DNA of 64,000 nucleotides. Origin: Tricholomella constricta (lineage: Eukaryota; Basidiomycota; Agaricomycetes; Agaricales; Lyophyllaceae). The number at the start of each line of letters is the position of its first letter. Position 1 is the first letter of the stretch. Positions 45,313-58,252 of this stretch are shown piece by piece. The translations under genes were made by a program, and so were the position numbers. The stretch is from the NCBI GenBank assembly GCA_013368375.1, contig JAACJP010000013.1, forward strand, positions 744,001 through 808,000, given 5' to 3'. The notes beneath the pieces were generated by a model. It was given only the letters and a program-made list of their open reading frames with translations, was not told the DNA's origin and searched no databases.

Positions 45313-48300
45313 ATGCGTCCCAAGGGATTAGACGACGACGAGCTCGAGCGGATTCGGTACTTTCCCCCTCTCCTCTCGTTCACCCCTCATCACTAACGCC
45401 TCCATTCCAGCCGGTATGAGGACTTCACAACCATAGGTGCGTGCCTGGGGTTTACTTAAATCGCGCGCCCACTTACTTCGTGCGTTCTTCCTAGACTGGA
45501 TCCAGGACTCCATCCTCGAGCGGAATCGGCGCATACGCACGGCACACACGTACTCCCATGAGCATGAGCACGCACACGTGCATGCAGACGAGTCTCGTTG
45601 GCCGTGGCTCTGGTCCAAGGCACGCAAGGCAATGGACACCGGACAGAGCTGGTTCGTCGTCAGCATCGCGGGTGCGTGTCCCGCGCCTTCCCACACCCTC
45701 CCTATCCACTTACCCCAACCCCCCTTCCGGCGACGCCAGGCGTCTGCATAGGCGTGAACGCGGCCATCATCTCGATCGTGAGCGAGTGGCTTTCGGATAT
45801 TAAGTTTGGGTACTGCTCGGACGGGTGGTGGCTGAACCAGCAGTTTTGCTGCTGGGAGATCGAGGGCGAGGAGGTCGACGGGTGCGACTCGTGGCATCCC
45901 TGGAGCAACGTCATGATAGGCCGCTGGCTGGTTTTCGTCATGTTCGCGGTGCGTGGCCCGTCCGCTCGCTTCGTGCGTGTTGGCTCAGACTGACCAGTAC
46001 ACGTGTAGGCATCGTTCTCGTTCGTCGCGGCGCACCTTGTGAAATCCATGGCGAAATATGCGGCGAGCTCGGGCATCTCAGAGATCAAATGCATTCTCGC
46101 AGGTTTCGTCATGCAGGGATTTCTGGGGTTCGCGACGTTTTTCATAAAGAGCATCACGCTGGTGTGTTTCCGAAGAAATTTATCTGACTGTATCTGTGCT
46201 TACGCTGTCGTCAGCCGTTGGTAATCGCGTCGGGGCTGTCAGTGGGCAAGGAGGGGCCGTCAGTACACGTAGCCTGCTGTATCGGTTCTCTCGTTGCTGG
46301 AATGTTCAAAAAGTTCTCGCGAAGTCAAGGTATGAGCGTCTGCAATTACATGAAGCGTATCAATAACATTTAACAGGGAAAATGCGGGAGATCGTGACAG
46401 CGGCTAGCGCAGCTGGCGTTGCGGTCGCTTTTGGTTCGCCTATAGGCGGCGTCCTGTTCTCAATAGAGGTATGTTCTATGCAAGCCTTTATATCCAGCCT
46501 CTTTGATCATCTTCTACCACAGGAAATGAGTCATGGTTTTAGCATCAAGACGATGTGGAGAAGTTTTTTCTGTGCCCTAGTCGCGACGTTCACACTATCT
46601 GTATGGTCTTGCGATGCCGATCACCCACTATCGCTGATCCGCTCGACAGGCCATGAATCCTTTCCGCACTGGTAAACTTGTATTGTTCCAGATCACTTAC
46701 GACCGGGACTGGCACTTTTTTGAGGTCATATTTTACGTGATACTGGGAATATTTGGGGTATGAGGCCTTTTTGGTTCCAACATATCGCGCCAGTCACTCA
46801 CGGTATAACGCAGGGTTTGTATGGCGCCTTTGTCGTCAAATTCAATCTTCAGGTCGCTGCATTCCGTCGAAAGCACCTTGCGAACCATGGTGTGGCGGAA
46901 GCGGTCACACTCGCCACTCTGACCGCGATGATCGGCTACTCCAATCGGTTCCTTCGCATTGACATGACCTCAAGCATGGCTATTCTCTTCCGGGAGTGTG
47001 AAGGCGGAGGAAATATAGGCGATCTCTGCCAGTACGCCTACAAATTTCCGCGTTCAATGTTCAATGATCTCATCGTCTAATAGAACACCGGCGCAGTGGC
47101 GTGTCTCAAACTCACTATTACTCGCGACGATCTTTCGTATTGGTCTCGTGGTAGTCTCGTACGGCTGCAAGGTGCCCGCCGGCATCTTCGTCCCCTCCAT
47201 GGCTATTGGTGCCACGTTTGGCCGCATGGTCGGCATCATGGTCAAAGCAATGGAAAGGTGAGGGTAATTTTGCGGGTACCCGGAGGACCGCCAACGTTGA
47301 ATGAACTCCAGGGCGTACAACCAACCCGGCAATAACAGTAGCGGTATCTTTGCAGTGTGTGCACCAGATGTGCCGTGTATCACACCTGGGACTTACGCAT
47401 TTCTGGGTGCGGCTGCAGCTCTGAGGTATGCACTCTTTGTACAGCGAAGATCTGGTAATGACAGACATTCTCCAGTGGGGTCATGAGAATCACCGTGACA
47501 GTCGTGGTCATCATGTTCGAGCTGACTGGAGCACTCAATTATATTCTACCTACTATGGTGAGTGGACGATAGATATGGTTTTCTGGTGTGCGTAACGGAC
47601 GTTCTTTCTTTCTTTCCCAGATCGTCCTACTTGTGACCAAAGCGGTCGGCGACTTCCTTGGCACCAATGGCATTGCAGATGAGATGATTCGTTTCAATGG
47701 CTTCCCTTTCCTGGAAAAGGAAGACCACGCGTACAATGTTTCCGGTATGTGTTATGGCAGTGTGGTCTCAAAGCCTCACTGAGTTCCAGTCGCGTACTAG
47801 TGTCGGCGGTCATGCGCACGGAGATGCATACACTAACAGAATCCGGGATGACTGTCAAGGACATCGGTACACTTTTCTCTCTTCGTCCAAATCCCCAACC
47901 ATTAAAATTTTCTCCTAGAGGACATCCTAGCATCTACTCATGTCAAAGGACTGCCGATCGTCTCTTCTGACGGTCTGCGACATATTATCGGCTACATTGG
48001 GCGAACAGAGCTGCGTTATGTTCTTGGTACGTTATTCTTAGCATTCGGCACTGGAAATTATTCATTTTTTCCAGACCGAGCCGAGAAAATGCCTGGCGTT
48101 GAGGACGATACAAGGTGTTTATTCGCGCCTCATGACCCCGAAAGGGACGAGGAACATGGAGCGTCGTTTGGCATAGAAGAGGAAGCCGCCTCCACCGGCT
48201 TCTTCGAGTCAGCGTTGTCAGAGGGTGGCCTTCGATTCTGGCCTTGGGTAAACCAGGTTTGTGGTGTCGAAGGATGTTTGACCTTGACTTCCAGGCTCAC

Positions 48301-48641
48301 GCGCTGACTCCAGACTCCGATGACGGTATCTCCGGAACTCCCACTAGAGATAGTTATGCAGTTGTTTAAACGATTGGGGTTCGTTTCATGTTCTTCAGGC
48401 TGGCAATCTGATGCTGACTTGTGACGCCAGGCCGCGGGTGGTCCTGGTCGAAAATCATGGAGTGTTAACGGGGTTGGTGACAGTAAAGGACGTTCTCAAG
48501 TTCATCGCGACAAAACCGTCCCATGAACCGTCATGGGATGACCGCGGAGGCCTAGATGGGCTGCTGGAGGAGATGTGGACTTGGGCCACGGACATTGCTC
48601 ATAGAACTGTATCTTGGAGTCGGAGAGTACTCCGACAGTAA
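45313..48641 (+). CDS. CLC-family chloride channel/transporter with CBS domains (GEF1-like)
   Basis: The start ATG 45313 gives [12 protein letters not shown]. The cytosolic N-terminus has a His-rich patch, HEHEHAHVH, near residue 50. Selectivity motifs are [14 protein letters not shown] (first motif, with Ser instead of the usual Pro, as I recall for yeast Gef1), GKEGPSVH with the gating Glu, and [38 protein letters not shown] carries the Tyr-rich fourth region. Two CBS domains follow: [20 protein letters not shown] with G-L-P-I-V, and [11 protein letters not shown]. It is a homodimeric membrane protein, probably of Golgi, endosome or vacuole, exchanging chloride for protons and supporting V-ATPase acidification. 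More than a dozen introns. Ends R-R-V-L-R-Q at 48641. Confidence 0.92.
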
Positions 48642-49792
48642 TTGTATATCTCTACCATAGGTTCCTCGCAGTCTAAGCCGTGGTTTCAGCAAGGTATGTG
48701 GCGCCGACATCGACACTGACGACAGGACGACATGCCTGGAATGGGGGTAATCAGCGCCACTGGCCTCTTATAAACAGTTCGACTCTGCCTGGATGACTTC
48801 CTATGAACGCCATGACTTACTCTTATAAAACCTCACGTCAGCGCTAATCTGCTGATCTCGCCGCCTACACTCTCCAAAGCAATTCTGGCTCTCGCATTGC
48901 GTTGGATAGCCACAGAGCTACAGCCCGCCATCACATTATACGGTCATCGCATTCCCAATACCACCACATGGTTTTTTGCTTACCCCGTCTTCACTTTTCG
49001 TAGTCAATCCGCGTCGTCCGCGCGGTCCTCTGCCTTGTAGTCTCCCATAAACGACAGGTTGTATCCGAGTTTTCCGATGTGTTCCAGAGTTGATCTACCC
49101 ATCTGCGTTAAATCATTGTCACCCGTGTTACTCATATACTACCGCACTGCTCTTTTGTACCAACAGACCGAACGTATCACCGACCAAAGAGTTCTGGCCG
49201 TTAGGAAATAAACTGGACAAATTCTAGCAGGGCACACGACTCTTGACTAATTGACTTTCTCTTTCAACAATTCATGTTTTCATGGACACACCCTAGGCAA
49301 GCGCAGTCGCTGGCTTCAGCCCCTTCACTAGCATTTCTGGCTTCGACTGATGGAGCTGTGTAACACTACCGCTGTGGCGCGCGAAGCCCATGCGCTCAAA
49401 AACCGCAAAACATCAAAATTTGTATCCTGCGACTGAGCGTGAATTATTAGTAAAGTATTGCTAGCCTTGGTAAATTTTGACAGGACGATAAATACAGAGT
49501 AAAGACACTGGTAACTGAAACCAGACACCCAGCCCCCAAGATCGAGCTGTCCTCGTTGAGCCTCGATGAATCCAGTTGACAAGTAATTCTTGTGCTCTGC
49601 TCTGAACATGATAACAAAGCAAGGTCAGTGAATGAATATCCATGGTAATTTGCATATTCATGGCGAAATATTCAAGGTCGGGGAAAGAGTGAGTGAGAAT
49701 CGGCGGTATGACATTACATCCATCCGCGATTTGAAGACAATATACAAAACAGCAGTGTAGATATGTGACGAATCAGATATAAGTCTGTCGTC
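48642..49792. other. Convergent intergenic stretch
   Basis: Between the 3' ends of the CLC and TSR1 genes. A 93-codon minus-strand frame from ATG 49609 includes one hydrophobic stretch, but nothing else supports it as a gene. Confidence 0.4.
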
Positions 49793-52675
49793 TCATTCCT
49801 CCATGGCATCGTCCGGACGTGCGCCGCCTCGCACATTACCCTCAGTCCATAATTGCGCCCACTTGGGGAAGACGCGCTTGTACAAGGACATACACACTGT
49901 GTCCATCTGGTTGATGGGCCCGTCAAAGTGGGCCTTGAGATACCCATGTGTGCCCAGAGATTCGCGAATGTGGCCCGTCCTCCCGTGCTTGGTATAGAGC
50001 TGAATCGGCTTGAAGTAATGGACATCATCTGGATATATCAATGAGCGCTGAACTAGGTCTCGGAAAAGGGAGGGACCGCTCACCGGCGTTGAAGAACATG
50101 TACCGGACCGTCGCAGTCTTCTTGTGGACCTTGAATGGATGGCCTGTGAGGATGATGCGCTTAGCTATAACGCGCGTGGTGTCAGGATTTAGGAAGGTGC
50201 CCATCGCGACGAGCTCTGGGGCTAAAGAAACAAGTCAACATCATGGATCGACGGTGAAAAAGCCAAGGACCTTGAACGTCTGACGTTTCCTTCAAGAACA
50301 CACAGGGCTGCCTTCCAAAGACCACCGGTCCGTACGTTGTAGCAACGCTCGTCAAACCATGACGAAGGTAACGCTCGAACTTGTGAACGTTGTTTGCCCC
50401 CTTGCCTCCGCCACGGGTATGCTGGCTGTAAATCGGATTCACTTTAAGACGACGCGGTCCCACACACAATATCAACGGGTCCTAAAGGATGGCATGAATT
50501 TTACGAACACGCCAGCAGTAACAATGTTTACCTTTGACCTCACTGAACTATCGTATTCAGTATTTCTTTGAACGGTGAAGTTCAGCACAGAGATTTTGTG
50601 TTCATGTTGCAAGAGGGCAAGCAGCGCGACAGGGCCCTCGCTGGCTGCTTCTTGAGGAACATCCTTCAGAGATATTGTAACCCGAACACCAGGCTGCACA
50701 ACCTAATGAGGACGGATTCCTGCGAGACGTTGCGATCATGATCGTACCTCAACTACGCCCAGCTCTTGCTCTGCTCTCCGACGTACACTGCGCTCTGTCC
50801 GTTTGAAGTCTTCGAACTGGAATATGCGCGCATAGTCGCGAGGCAGATTTTCGAATGGATCCCATGGGCTTGTCCGGAACGATCGCATACCCCGGAATCG
50901 TTGGAATCTCACTCGGGCTGGGATTTCCTTCGGCGTGTCAATTTCGTCCGGAAAAGTGAGATCGTTCTCTTCCTCGCGTTCGCGGTTTCTCCAGGAGTTC
51001 AATCTGAAAGCCGCGTTAATTCAGTAATTGGGAGATAAAGTTGCCACTGACTGTTTTTCTTCTTCTTCATTGTCCAGATCCTGGAACGTCACTTCTCGCC
51101 TATCCGACTCCATATCATCATCAATGGGCATTTCCTGCATTTCCTCCTCCTCTTCTGCAATATCGTCCATCTCAACTTCACTCCCGTCACCCTTGCGTTC
51201 AGAATCCTCATCGTCCTCGCCATCTGATTCATCAATGATCCATGACGCCTGATACGCACTCATTCCTTTCGGTATCCGTTTCACTGCCTTGGGGGTAGTG
51301 CCCTGCTCGGCATCGGGCAACAACGGCTGTTCGATATGAGCCGTGCCATTCATCTCCTCCTCTGTAGGCCAAGTCTGTTCGTTCGCGAGGTCGTCGGGAT
51401 CGTTACTGGACACCAAAGAGTCCGCTTCTTCCGAGTCCGGTTCAGCAAGAAGATTGGGTTCCACGTCCATAGTGGCAACATGAGCAGATTTTGAGTATCG
51501 AGGTAAAGGTGTAGACAATATCTGAGCCACACCAGAGTCAAAATCAAACGCAGATATCAGAGTAGCAGGCAGAGTTTACCTTCGATATTTGAAAATCACC
51601 AAAATTAGGGAGATGAACCAATCTGTTCGCAGATAGTGATGCGCCCCTCACAACGCCAGTAACCTTCAGAGTCCCGTCATCCCATTCAGTCGTTTCGCCC
51701 AAAATCCAGGACCGTCCATCCCTCCATCGAACGTCCGCAGGCTTCCCCTCAGACAGAGATCGTAGGGCATTTAGCCGTTCAGAGCTCACATGAAGATCGA
51801 AGACTCTAGTTTGGCTTGGGACGAAGTACTGAATGAAGGACAGGAGGGACTTGAGGATTCCGGGCCTCGCTTTGGGATCGAGGCCCGACTCTGGCGCAGC
51901 GACAGTCACAACTTCAGCGAGACCCTGGGCTTGAAGCGTGCGCAGGAGGGTATCACCCCAGCCTTCAACTTCGACGGTGGTTGAAAGTGCGAAGACCACG
52001 TAGTCTGCCACTTTGCAGGCATCGAGGGCAGCATAGAAACTTTTGTAGGGTACATTGATGAACTGTAGTGACGTCTTGAACCTTTCGGCTCTGGGGACTA
52101 CTGTCAATTACTGTAGTTCATATTGTAAGGTTTGATTATGCACCTCATTTTCCAGATTCCAGTCTGCGGACAGTCGTCCGATGATACATCCAAAGAATCC
52201 GCAAGGGAAGCCACAATAGATTGAGGATTTATGTCTGCTGACAATGGAATAACAGCGACAATGCGAGGCGCCCCATCTACGCCGTTAAAAACGCGCGTCG
52301 CTGACACCAGAGCATTGCGCTTCTTGGCTTGTACCTGCTTCGCATTGTTGCGTCTGTTTAGTTTAGACTGTGCAGCTGCATTTGCCGTTGTGGAGGCTTT
52401 CGGAGAATCGCGAGCAATGCGACCTAATTTTATTCTTAACATTAGCATATCGCTCAATATGCCGACAGTGGCGCGATTGCAGATTGAAACCGATCGGCGG
52501 GTATGAATATCTGATCCTCACCTTTGGCAGCATCCTTCAGCGAGGATTTTGTCGCGTGCTTGGACTTGAAGCGCTTATTGCTCTAAAATACACATTTTGG
52601 CCTGTTTCAACTTCGTGATCGTTAGACGCAACGCACCTGCTTAAGGGTTGGCCTGTGGTGATGCGCTTCGACCAT
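49793..52675 (-). CDS. TSR1: Ribosome biogenesis protein TSR1
   Basis: The start ATG 52675 gives [13 protein letters not shown], joined over an intron to S-N-K-R-F-K-S-K-H, the basic TSR1 N-terminus. Next come [20 protein letters not shown], a GTPase-like fold without P-loop (R-I-V-A-V-I-P-L), and the AARP2CN region ([30 protein letters not shown]). A long acidic insert (EEEEEMQEM) follows. The C-terminal domain contains [31 protein letters not shown] and [20 protein letters not shown] with [15 protein letters not shown]1 is a translation-like GTPase homologue that blocks premature joining on pre-40S particles. It is inactive as a GTPase, as in known TSR1. About nine exons. Confidence 0.93.
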
Positions 52676-53028
52676 GATCGGCCTATTTTCGAGGCGTTAT
52701 GCGTTAAAGGCAGGTCCAAATGGATGGAAAAGGTCCAAACGAAATATTCAGAGCCGTCTAAGGCTGAAGATAAGCCCAGATCGATGCTGCAGGCGAAGAC
52801 GCGATGGTCAATACCAAAAATTTCTGTATCATGTGACGTGCATAAGTGTTTTGCTGTGAAGCCGACACCAAACAACGACGAGGATCCAATCCGTTGATAT
52901 TGATAGAAAAATTAAGAGATTGAGCGATATATAATGCGTGGTTGGTGTTACAAATGCAGCAGGTACGAAGACAGCGATCAGGATAATAAAGATACGAGGA
53001 GAGCATCACCTCGACGCAACACAACAAC
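52676..53028. other. Short intergenic gap
   Basis: Between the TSR1 start and the proposed ADA2 end, transcribed in the same direction. It should hold the TSR1 promoter and ADA2 terminator; no motif stood out. Confidence 0.4.
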
Positions 53029-55471
53029 TCAATGAGGAGGCCAGGGTAGATTGATACTTGGCGTGGAGGCTAGGGAGGCATTGTACAAAGACCCATTATG
53101 GCTTCCTGATGATGAGGTAGCAGCGATAGGGAAAGGAGGGAGAGGGGAGATGCGAGGTTGGGCCTCTTTTAAGGGAGAACCATTGAGTGAGGGAGTTGTC
53201 GATGGTCCTGCGGAAGCTCTATAAGGACTTCAATTAGCCAAGAACAAGGAATCGAAACCACATGATGTTACCTAGCGTCTGCAGCAGACGTGGCTGTCGG
53301 CTCCTGTGTGATCTTGAGGAACCCAGCCTGCACAAGGAAGTCCCATATACGACTGGTTTTATTGACATCGATTTTCACTAGGTCTCTGGCTTCTCGGCGA
53401 CGCAGCTTTCCACCTCTGCGAGCATACTCCCGAACGAGCGTTTCCTTGATGACAAGATAAGGCTTGGGAAGTATACGCAGCTGTGAGCAAAGGGTTTGCT
53501 CTGCGGGGGTGAGCAGGTGAAGGGACGGGCTGTTGGCCAGATTGAGTGGTGCAGCTAAAACTATTGCCTGAGAATTCGCAAAGTACGTATGGTTGAGAAT
53601 AGCACTTACGAGGACGGCGAACGGGAGGGGCACCAGATGCTGAACCGGGAAGCCTGGGCGTCACCTCACGTTCATGAGAATCAGTATCGCCAAGTGATGA
53701 TATTGCGCGACGAGGGTCTGGACCAGAAGAATGTCGCCCAACAACTGCGCGGGCATGTAACCGGTCTGCAGCATGATAATCCCGAGGAGGATTTGCCTTA
53801 GCCTGTGCCTATTAGATGTCATTAAATGACACTTGTTATATGGATGAATGTAGAAGACTTGCCCGTTTAGCCAGATCTGCTTCATATTTTTCGATGTCAG
53901 CGGCAGTTGTTAGACCAAGGCGCCGATAGGTTTGCAAGTCCAGAATTTTTTTTCGAAGTATAGCCTCGTCTTGTCATTAAAGTCAGAATCACATTGATTG
54001 AGAAAAATCTGAACCATACAGAGCATGTCTGCCGAAAAAGCTTCGTAATCTTCCCCTGTTTGAATTTTGGAAAAGGGACGCAGCCTGTGGACGATCTCTC
54101 TCTCTTCACGGGGTCGCTTTTTTTCCGCAGCTTGCATCTATACAGGATATAAGTATGTGTTGAGCGTGAAGGAAATGATAAAAAAATACCTTCTTGTACT
54201 CCAATAGCCCTCTATTGAATATCAGCGCCTTCCCCTCCAACCGCTTCTCTACTCGTTGAGTGTACATCTCCATGACTGTCAGCTTAAATTTCAGAGAATC
54301 TGGAGTCTCGAATGGTGGAGGTTGCGTCGGCTCTTCGGCTTCCTCTTCATTCTGTGTGCCCGTCCCATTTGCCATCAAGATATCACCAGATTTCTCTTGC
54401 TTGATAACATCTCCATTGCCATAGTGCCCATTCATCTTCCCGTTCACAGGCAAAAGCCCCTTCGCAGGAACTTTCCCAGAAGGAAGAGTCTTCCCCCGCC
54501 CTGAAGCGCCATTCTCCGCCCCATGTTTCTGTTCCTCCCTCCATTTTAACCTTGCTTTGACATCCAAGTCTTCTTCATCCTCTGGGATTTGATCTCCCCC
54601 ATAATCCAGACAAAGGCCAAATTCGAGGTCCTTTACAAGGTCCTCTGCGTCGTTATCCAATTCGTGTTCGAATTCCAGACGTCCAGGAAGGAAGGTAGCG
54701 ATTTCGTGAATACCCGGGGCGGAGGTGGGTGCAATCTTCGGAGCTGGCGGAGCCATTGCATTCATGGTAGAGATCCGCCTTCGTTTCCGCTCTTGGAATT
54801 CTTCGGGATCAATGTCAAATTCGCGGTTCATGTCCTGTGAAAGATTAGTATGAGAAACACCAGGAACTGAAAAAACCCACAGGCAACGGCCAATCAGGAG
54901 AGTTTACGTAGACTTCATTGTAATGTTTCTCGACTTCTCCTTTCGTCCGAGTGCCAACATGTTCTGCTATTTTTCTCCAATTTCCGATTCCGTGGCTCGC
55001 GATGCCAGTGAGTAGGAGAAGCTCTCTAGGAGAAAATTGTCATAAGAGGAACATAACAACGTGTTTCATGCAAGCTCACTCGTCAGCTCCCCAGTCCTCC
55101 GTAAATATGGGGTATGAATTGATTTCCTGCAGAAATGATTCCTTTTTTTTGAGTTTTGTTCATGGGATATACAGCTTTACGCACAATAACGCGATACGCG
55201 TGTCCCTTTTTATGCTTTCCAAACTCCTTCCCGGCACAAAAACATGGGGGGCAGATGTCCACCCCGTCCTCCGGCTGGCACACCGGATCGGCACATTTGA
55301 TACGAATGGTGTGCGTCAGATCGCATGCACATGAGTCGCACTGATATTGAACGCCTGGTTCATTCACGGCTGGAGATGAGATGTCAGTACAGCTCAATAA
55401 GGACGCGATCGAGCGTGTGTACTTTGGATTTCATCAGGCAGGTGCTGGGGTTTCCGCTGTGTAACTGTCAT
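53029..55471 (-). CDS. ADA2: SAGA/ADA transcriptional adaptor ADA2
   Basis: The start exon from ATG 55471 gives M-T-V-T-Q-R-K-P-Q-H and joins to V-N-E-P-G-V-Q-Y-Q. The ZZ finger YQCDSCACDLTHTIRIKC ... CPPCF leads to GKHKKGHAYRV, and the SANT domain reads E-D-W-G-A-D-E-E-L-L-L-L with SHGIGNWRKIAEHVGTRTKG and H-Y-N-E-V-Y. A middle ADA region ends RVEKRLEGKALIFNRGLLEY. The C-terminal SWIRM domain spans LLTPAEQTLCSQLRILPKPY to R-I-W-D-F-L-V-Q-A-G-F-L. ADA2 bridges Gcn5 acetyltransferase to SAGA. The SWIRM exon can end at TAA 53268. However, a 44-nt intron (53271-53228, with branch-like ggctaatt) leads to a further 65-residue Ser/Pro-rich tail ending at TGA 53029; I prefer this longer model. Confidence 0.88.
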
Positions 55472-55514
55472 TACCTTCAAAGCACCACTAGCCTAGCCAA
55501 CTTCCGTTGGCAAG

Positions 55515-55612
55515 AGGAGTTAGCCTCGTGGTCAACTCGAGCGACCTAAGGCGTCGAGCGAGTCTTCAAGGCCTTTAGAATAAGGGCCTGTCCGGATGAG
55601 GTTCGAGCTTTA
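55515..55612 (+). repeat. Possible tRNA-derived SINE or tRNA relic
   Basis: TTAGCCTCGTGGTCAA near 55520 resembles a pol III box A, and GAGGTTCGAGCTTTAA near 55599 a box B, spaced about 78 bases as in type II tRNAs. A clear cloverleaf could not be folded by eye. A shorter relative (TTAGCCTCGTG ... GAGGTTAGAGCTTT) occurs at about 56241-56277. Confidence 0.25.
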
Positions 55613-55948
55613 ACGCAAACTAACGACGCCAAAAAGCGGTTAGAGTGCCAGGCTATAAGAGCCGGCGACGATTGAGAGTCGTCGAGCAGAGTCGGGTGAG
55701 CGAGAGCGCGATCAAGGAACGAAGCACACCGTGTGGTATGATGAGAAGGGTGTTGACGGCTGTTTGCATCGAATGCCGCCAAGGTTCAGGTCCGACATCC
55801 GATGCTCCTCGAGGCGGCCCTTCCATACCTCTCATAAAAATCCATATATCGAAAAGTGTGCACAGCGGTCAATGCGAAACAAATTACAAATCGAGAGTAA
55901 CGTAAGGACAAGGAGTAGTATTCTACGTCCCTTCAAAACGTCAACCCT

Positions 55949-56230
55949 TCACCCTCTCGGTAGTGGAGGGTGGCGTCGCGCTATACAATTCCATTGCGTA
56001 GCCCAATGAGTTATTGAACGAAAACTTCCAAGAGGTTGATCGGCAGGAACGACTAGAAAGCGTTCGATAGCATCATCCAAACGATTCACTACCTCCCTGA
56101 CCATGGGCCTCTTCTTGGGATCGCCATTCACCATGTCAGATACAAATTCCCGAAGCCTCATTTGGCTGAAATATTGCCGATGGACAAACGTTGGATGTGC
56201 GATAAGTTCTAACACGTCAGGAGACAGTGC
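55949..56230 (-). pseudogene. Kinase C-lobe relic (agaricomycete protein-kinase family)
   Basis: The frame reads L-S-P-D-V-L-E-L-I-A-H-P, then LREFVSDMVNGDPKKRPMVR and E-V-V-N-R-L, ending near W-A-T-Q-W-N-C-I. D-P-x-x-R-P is the end-of-kinase landmark (subdomain XI Arg). No N-lobe, catalytic loop or D-F-G is found upstream to 56900, so only the tail of a kinase gene remains. Many agaricomycetes carry expanded kinase families with this tail. Confidence 0.5.
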
Positions 56231-57191
56231 TAGAACTGCTTAGCCTCGTGTGCCTAAGAGGTTAGAGCTTTGCAAGGCTGTCAGCGGTAAGGTTCAGGGT
56301 CCTGTCATGCCGCCATCGATGAGGAGTTCTAGAGTCTGCGTGCCGATAAAAAAAGACAAGTTGGAGATGAACCATTGCCCATCACAAGAGCAACAGAGAG
56401 CCGGATAATCAGTTGAGAAACGCAACCACGATAGAACAATTAACGATATTCCACTCGCAGCGAGGTTTTCAAGAAATCCGGTGGACGTGACAGCGGATAC
56501 ATGACTTCCGTTTCTAGGAGAGGACGATAGCGTCGGCACTGCCTTCGTCGGAGAGGCTGGGCTGGAAGAGCGTTAGTGAGAAATTGATACATTTAAATTC
56601 TCGTGCGGAATCATATCTCGCTAATCGCTGAAGTTCTAGGGGTTCATGTGGAATTGGTGGCAAAGTTCCAAACTGGCGCACTGTGAACACGCTGAGAACG
56701 TCAGATGAAGGAAGAGACAGATGTGAAAATCCCTAGATATAAAGGTAGGATGCGTATCGTTCGCCTTGCTATGCATGTCGATGAGAGGTTGATGTGAAGC
56801 ACCAACGTCCTTGTCGACTAATTTAAAATATGAGTTACTTGAAGAGAGTTATGATTTGTGTCGCGGGAAAGAACGTGAATAGTCAATCAGTCACTTCCCA
56901 ATTTCAAAGACGAGTCACAGCGCCGGTTGCTCGAGGCCTGGGGCCAGGGTTTTGAGGCCGGTCCTTGCAATGAAACTCGAATGCCTGTGGTCACAGAGTA
57001 TTAGTGGCGAGCTCCACAAGGGACCACATACGCCCTCAGGCATCTCGATGCATGCTAGACAGAATGTGTATTGCAAGTAAGAGTCGCGTAATTCATGTCC
57101 GGAAGAACAAGCCAGAACAGTATCGGAATATGCGCCCAGTATCATCCAGAGCATTCAAAAGTATGACACGAAGAGTCCAGAAACACAGAGC
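56231..57191. other. Intergenic, no recognised gene
   Basis: Contains short frames on the minus strand near 56294-56539 that could be upstream debris of the kinase relic. Nothing else supported. Confidence 0.35.
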
Positions 57192-58252
57192 CTAACGTTT
57201 TCTCTTCAAAGGATTCGTTGACCTAGGGCATAGACAGAGAGAGGTGCGTTCGAGAGCAGCGTGTTCGCTAGTATCCACTTCTATACCGAGGTCTTCTGCA
57301 AGGCTGGCCGCATCTTGGGGAGGCAGGGTGTCGGTAGCTAGCTGCCAGAACCTGTGCATGCGATGAAAGGTAAGATGAGCCTCAAATCAAGCTACCTTCC
57401 TTGTGATTCGTATAAATCCATTACGGTTCCTGCGGACGCACGTTGTGAAGACCTTCCTCCTCTTGACCCATTCTGCTCGCCATTTCATCCAATCAGTGTC
57501 TACCTGAGAGAGCTCGGCTGCCGATATTAAAGGTGCACCCGACCGAAGGGGTTGTAAGCGCGCCGTCAATGATGCCACCTGATTGATGAGTATTTTGACC
57601 CGCCATGCTGTTTTATCACTCACGGATTTGCCGGTCTCGACGATTTCAATAGCCAACTGCTCATCACTGGGGGCCGTTTTCAATTTGGTTAGTTCTGTGA
57701 GGGCGATGAGGGACATTGGCGACGAACAGGCATAGCGATCCACGTACCTGACATGGATGTCCTGAGATCGATAGCAAGTATTTTGTTCTCCTCATCGATC
57801 GCCTTTTGCTCAGCCTCCAGGATCGTGAGTAAATCTAAGGGTACGGTATCTATCGTCGACTGATTCACAACAAAGAATGCGGTCTTTCCTGCGCAGATGA
57901 TGAATCCCCGCATATATGGAGGATAGTAACATTGGAGCTCGCCGTAGGTTTTCTGAATTAATTGTCCCTTCTCAGCGAGCGCGACCAATATCTTCTGGAC
58001 AGCTGCCTTCGGTATGGCACCTTTGAGGTTTGCTGCGACATCCACTGCTCCATATGGACGGTTCATCTATAGAAACAACGCGTCAGTTGCAAATGGGGAC
58101 CTCGTGATTGGTTCACCACTCTTTTCAAGTATTCCAGGACCTTGACCTCCGCTTCTTTGATGGTTAGAAAATATTTTGCATGACAGTTGAACTATACCTT
58201 CTTGTCCTTTGAGGACGGGAACCTTAGTGTCTGCCTTTGCTTTTGAGGACAT
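57192..58252 (-). CDS. HOP2: Meiotic homologous-pairing protein HOP2
   Basis: The start ATG 58252 gives M-S-S-K-A-K-A-D-T-K-V. Spliced exons read A-E-V-K-V-L-E-Y-L-K-R | M-N-R-P-Y-G-A-V-D-V-A-A-N-L, a winged-helix TBPIP domain, with IPKAAVQKILVALAEKGQLI and K-T-A-F-F-V-V-N-Q. A coiled coil follows (DLLTILEAEQKAIDEENKIL to VASLTARLQPLRSG). The C-terminal cap is assembled by an intron whose donor is the gtgcgtccg after F-T-T, giving T-F-W-Q-L-A-T-D-T-L. The protein ends N-P-L-K-R-K-R at 57192. With Mnd1, HOP2 helps Dmc1/Rad51 invade the homologous chromosome. It is divergent from LEU5 through a compact promoter with two ACGCGT sites. Confidence 0.9.
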
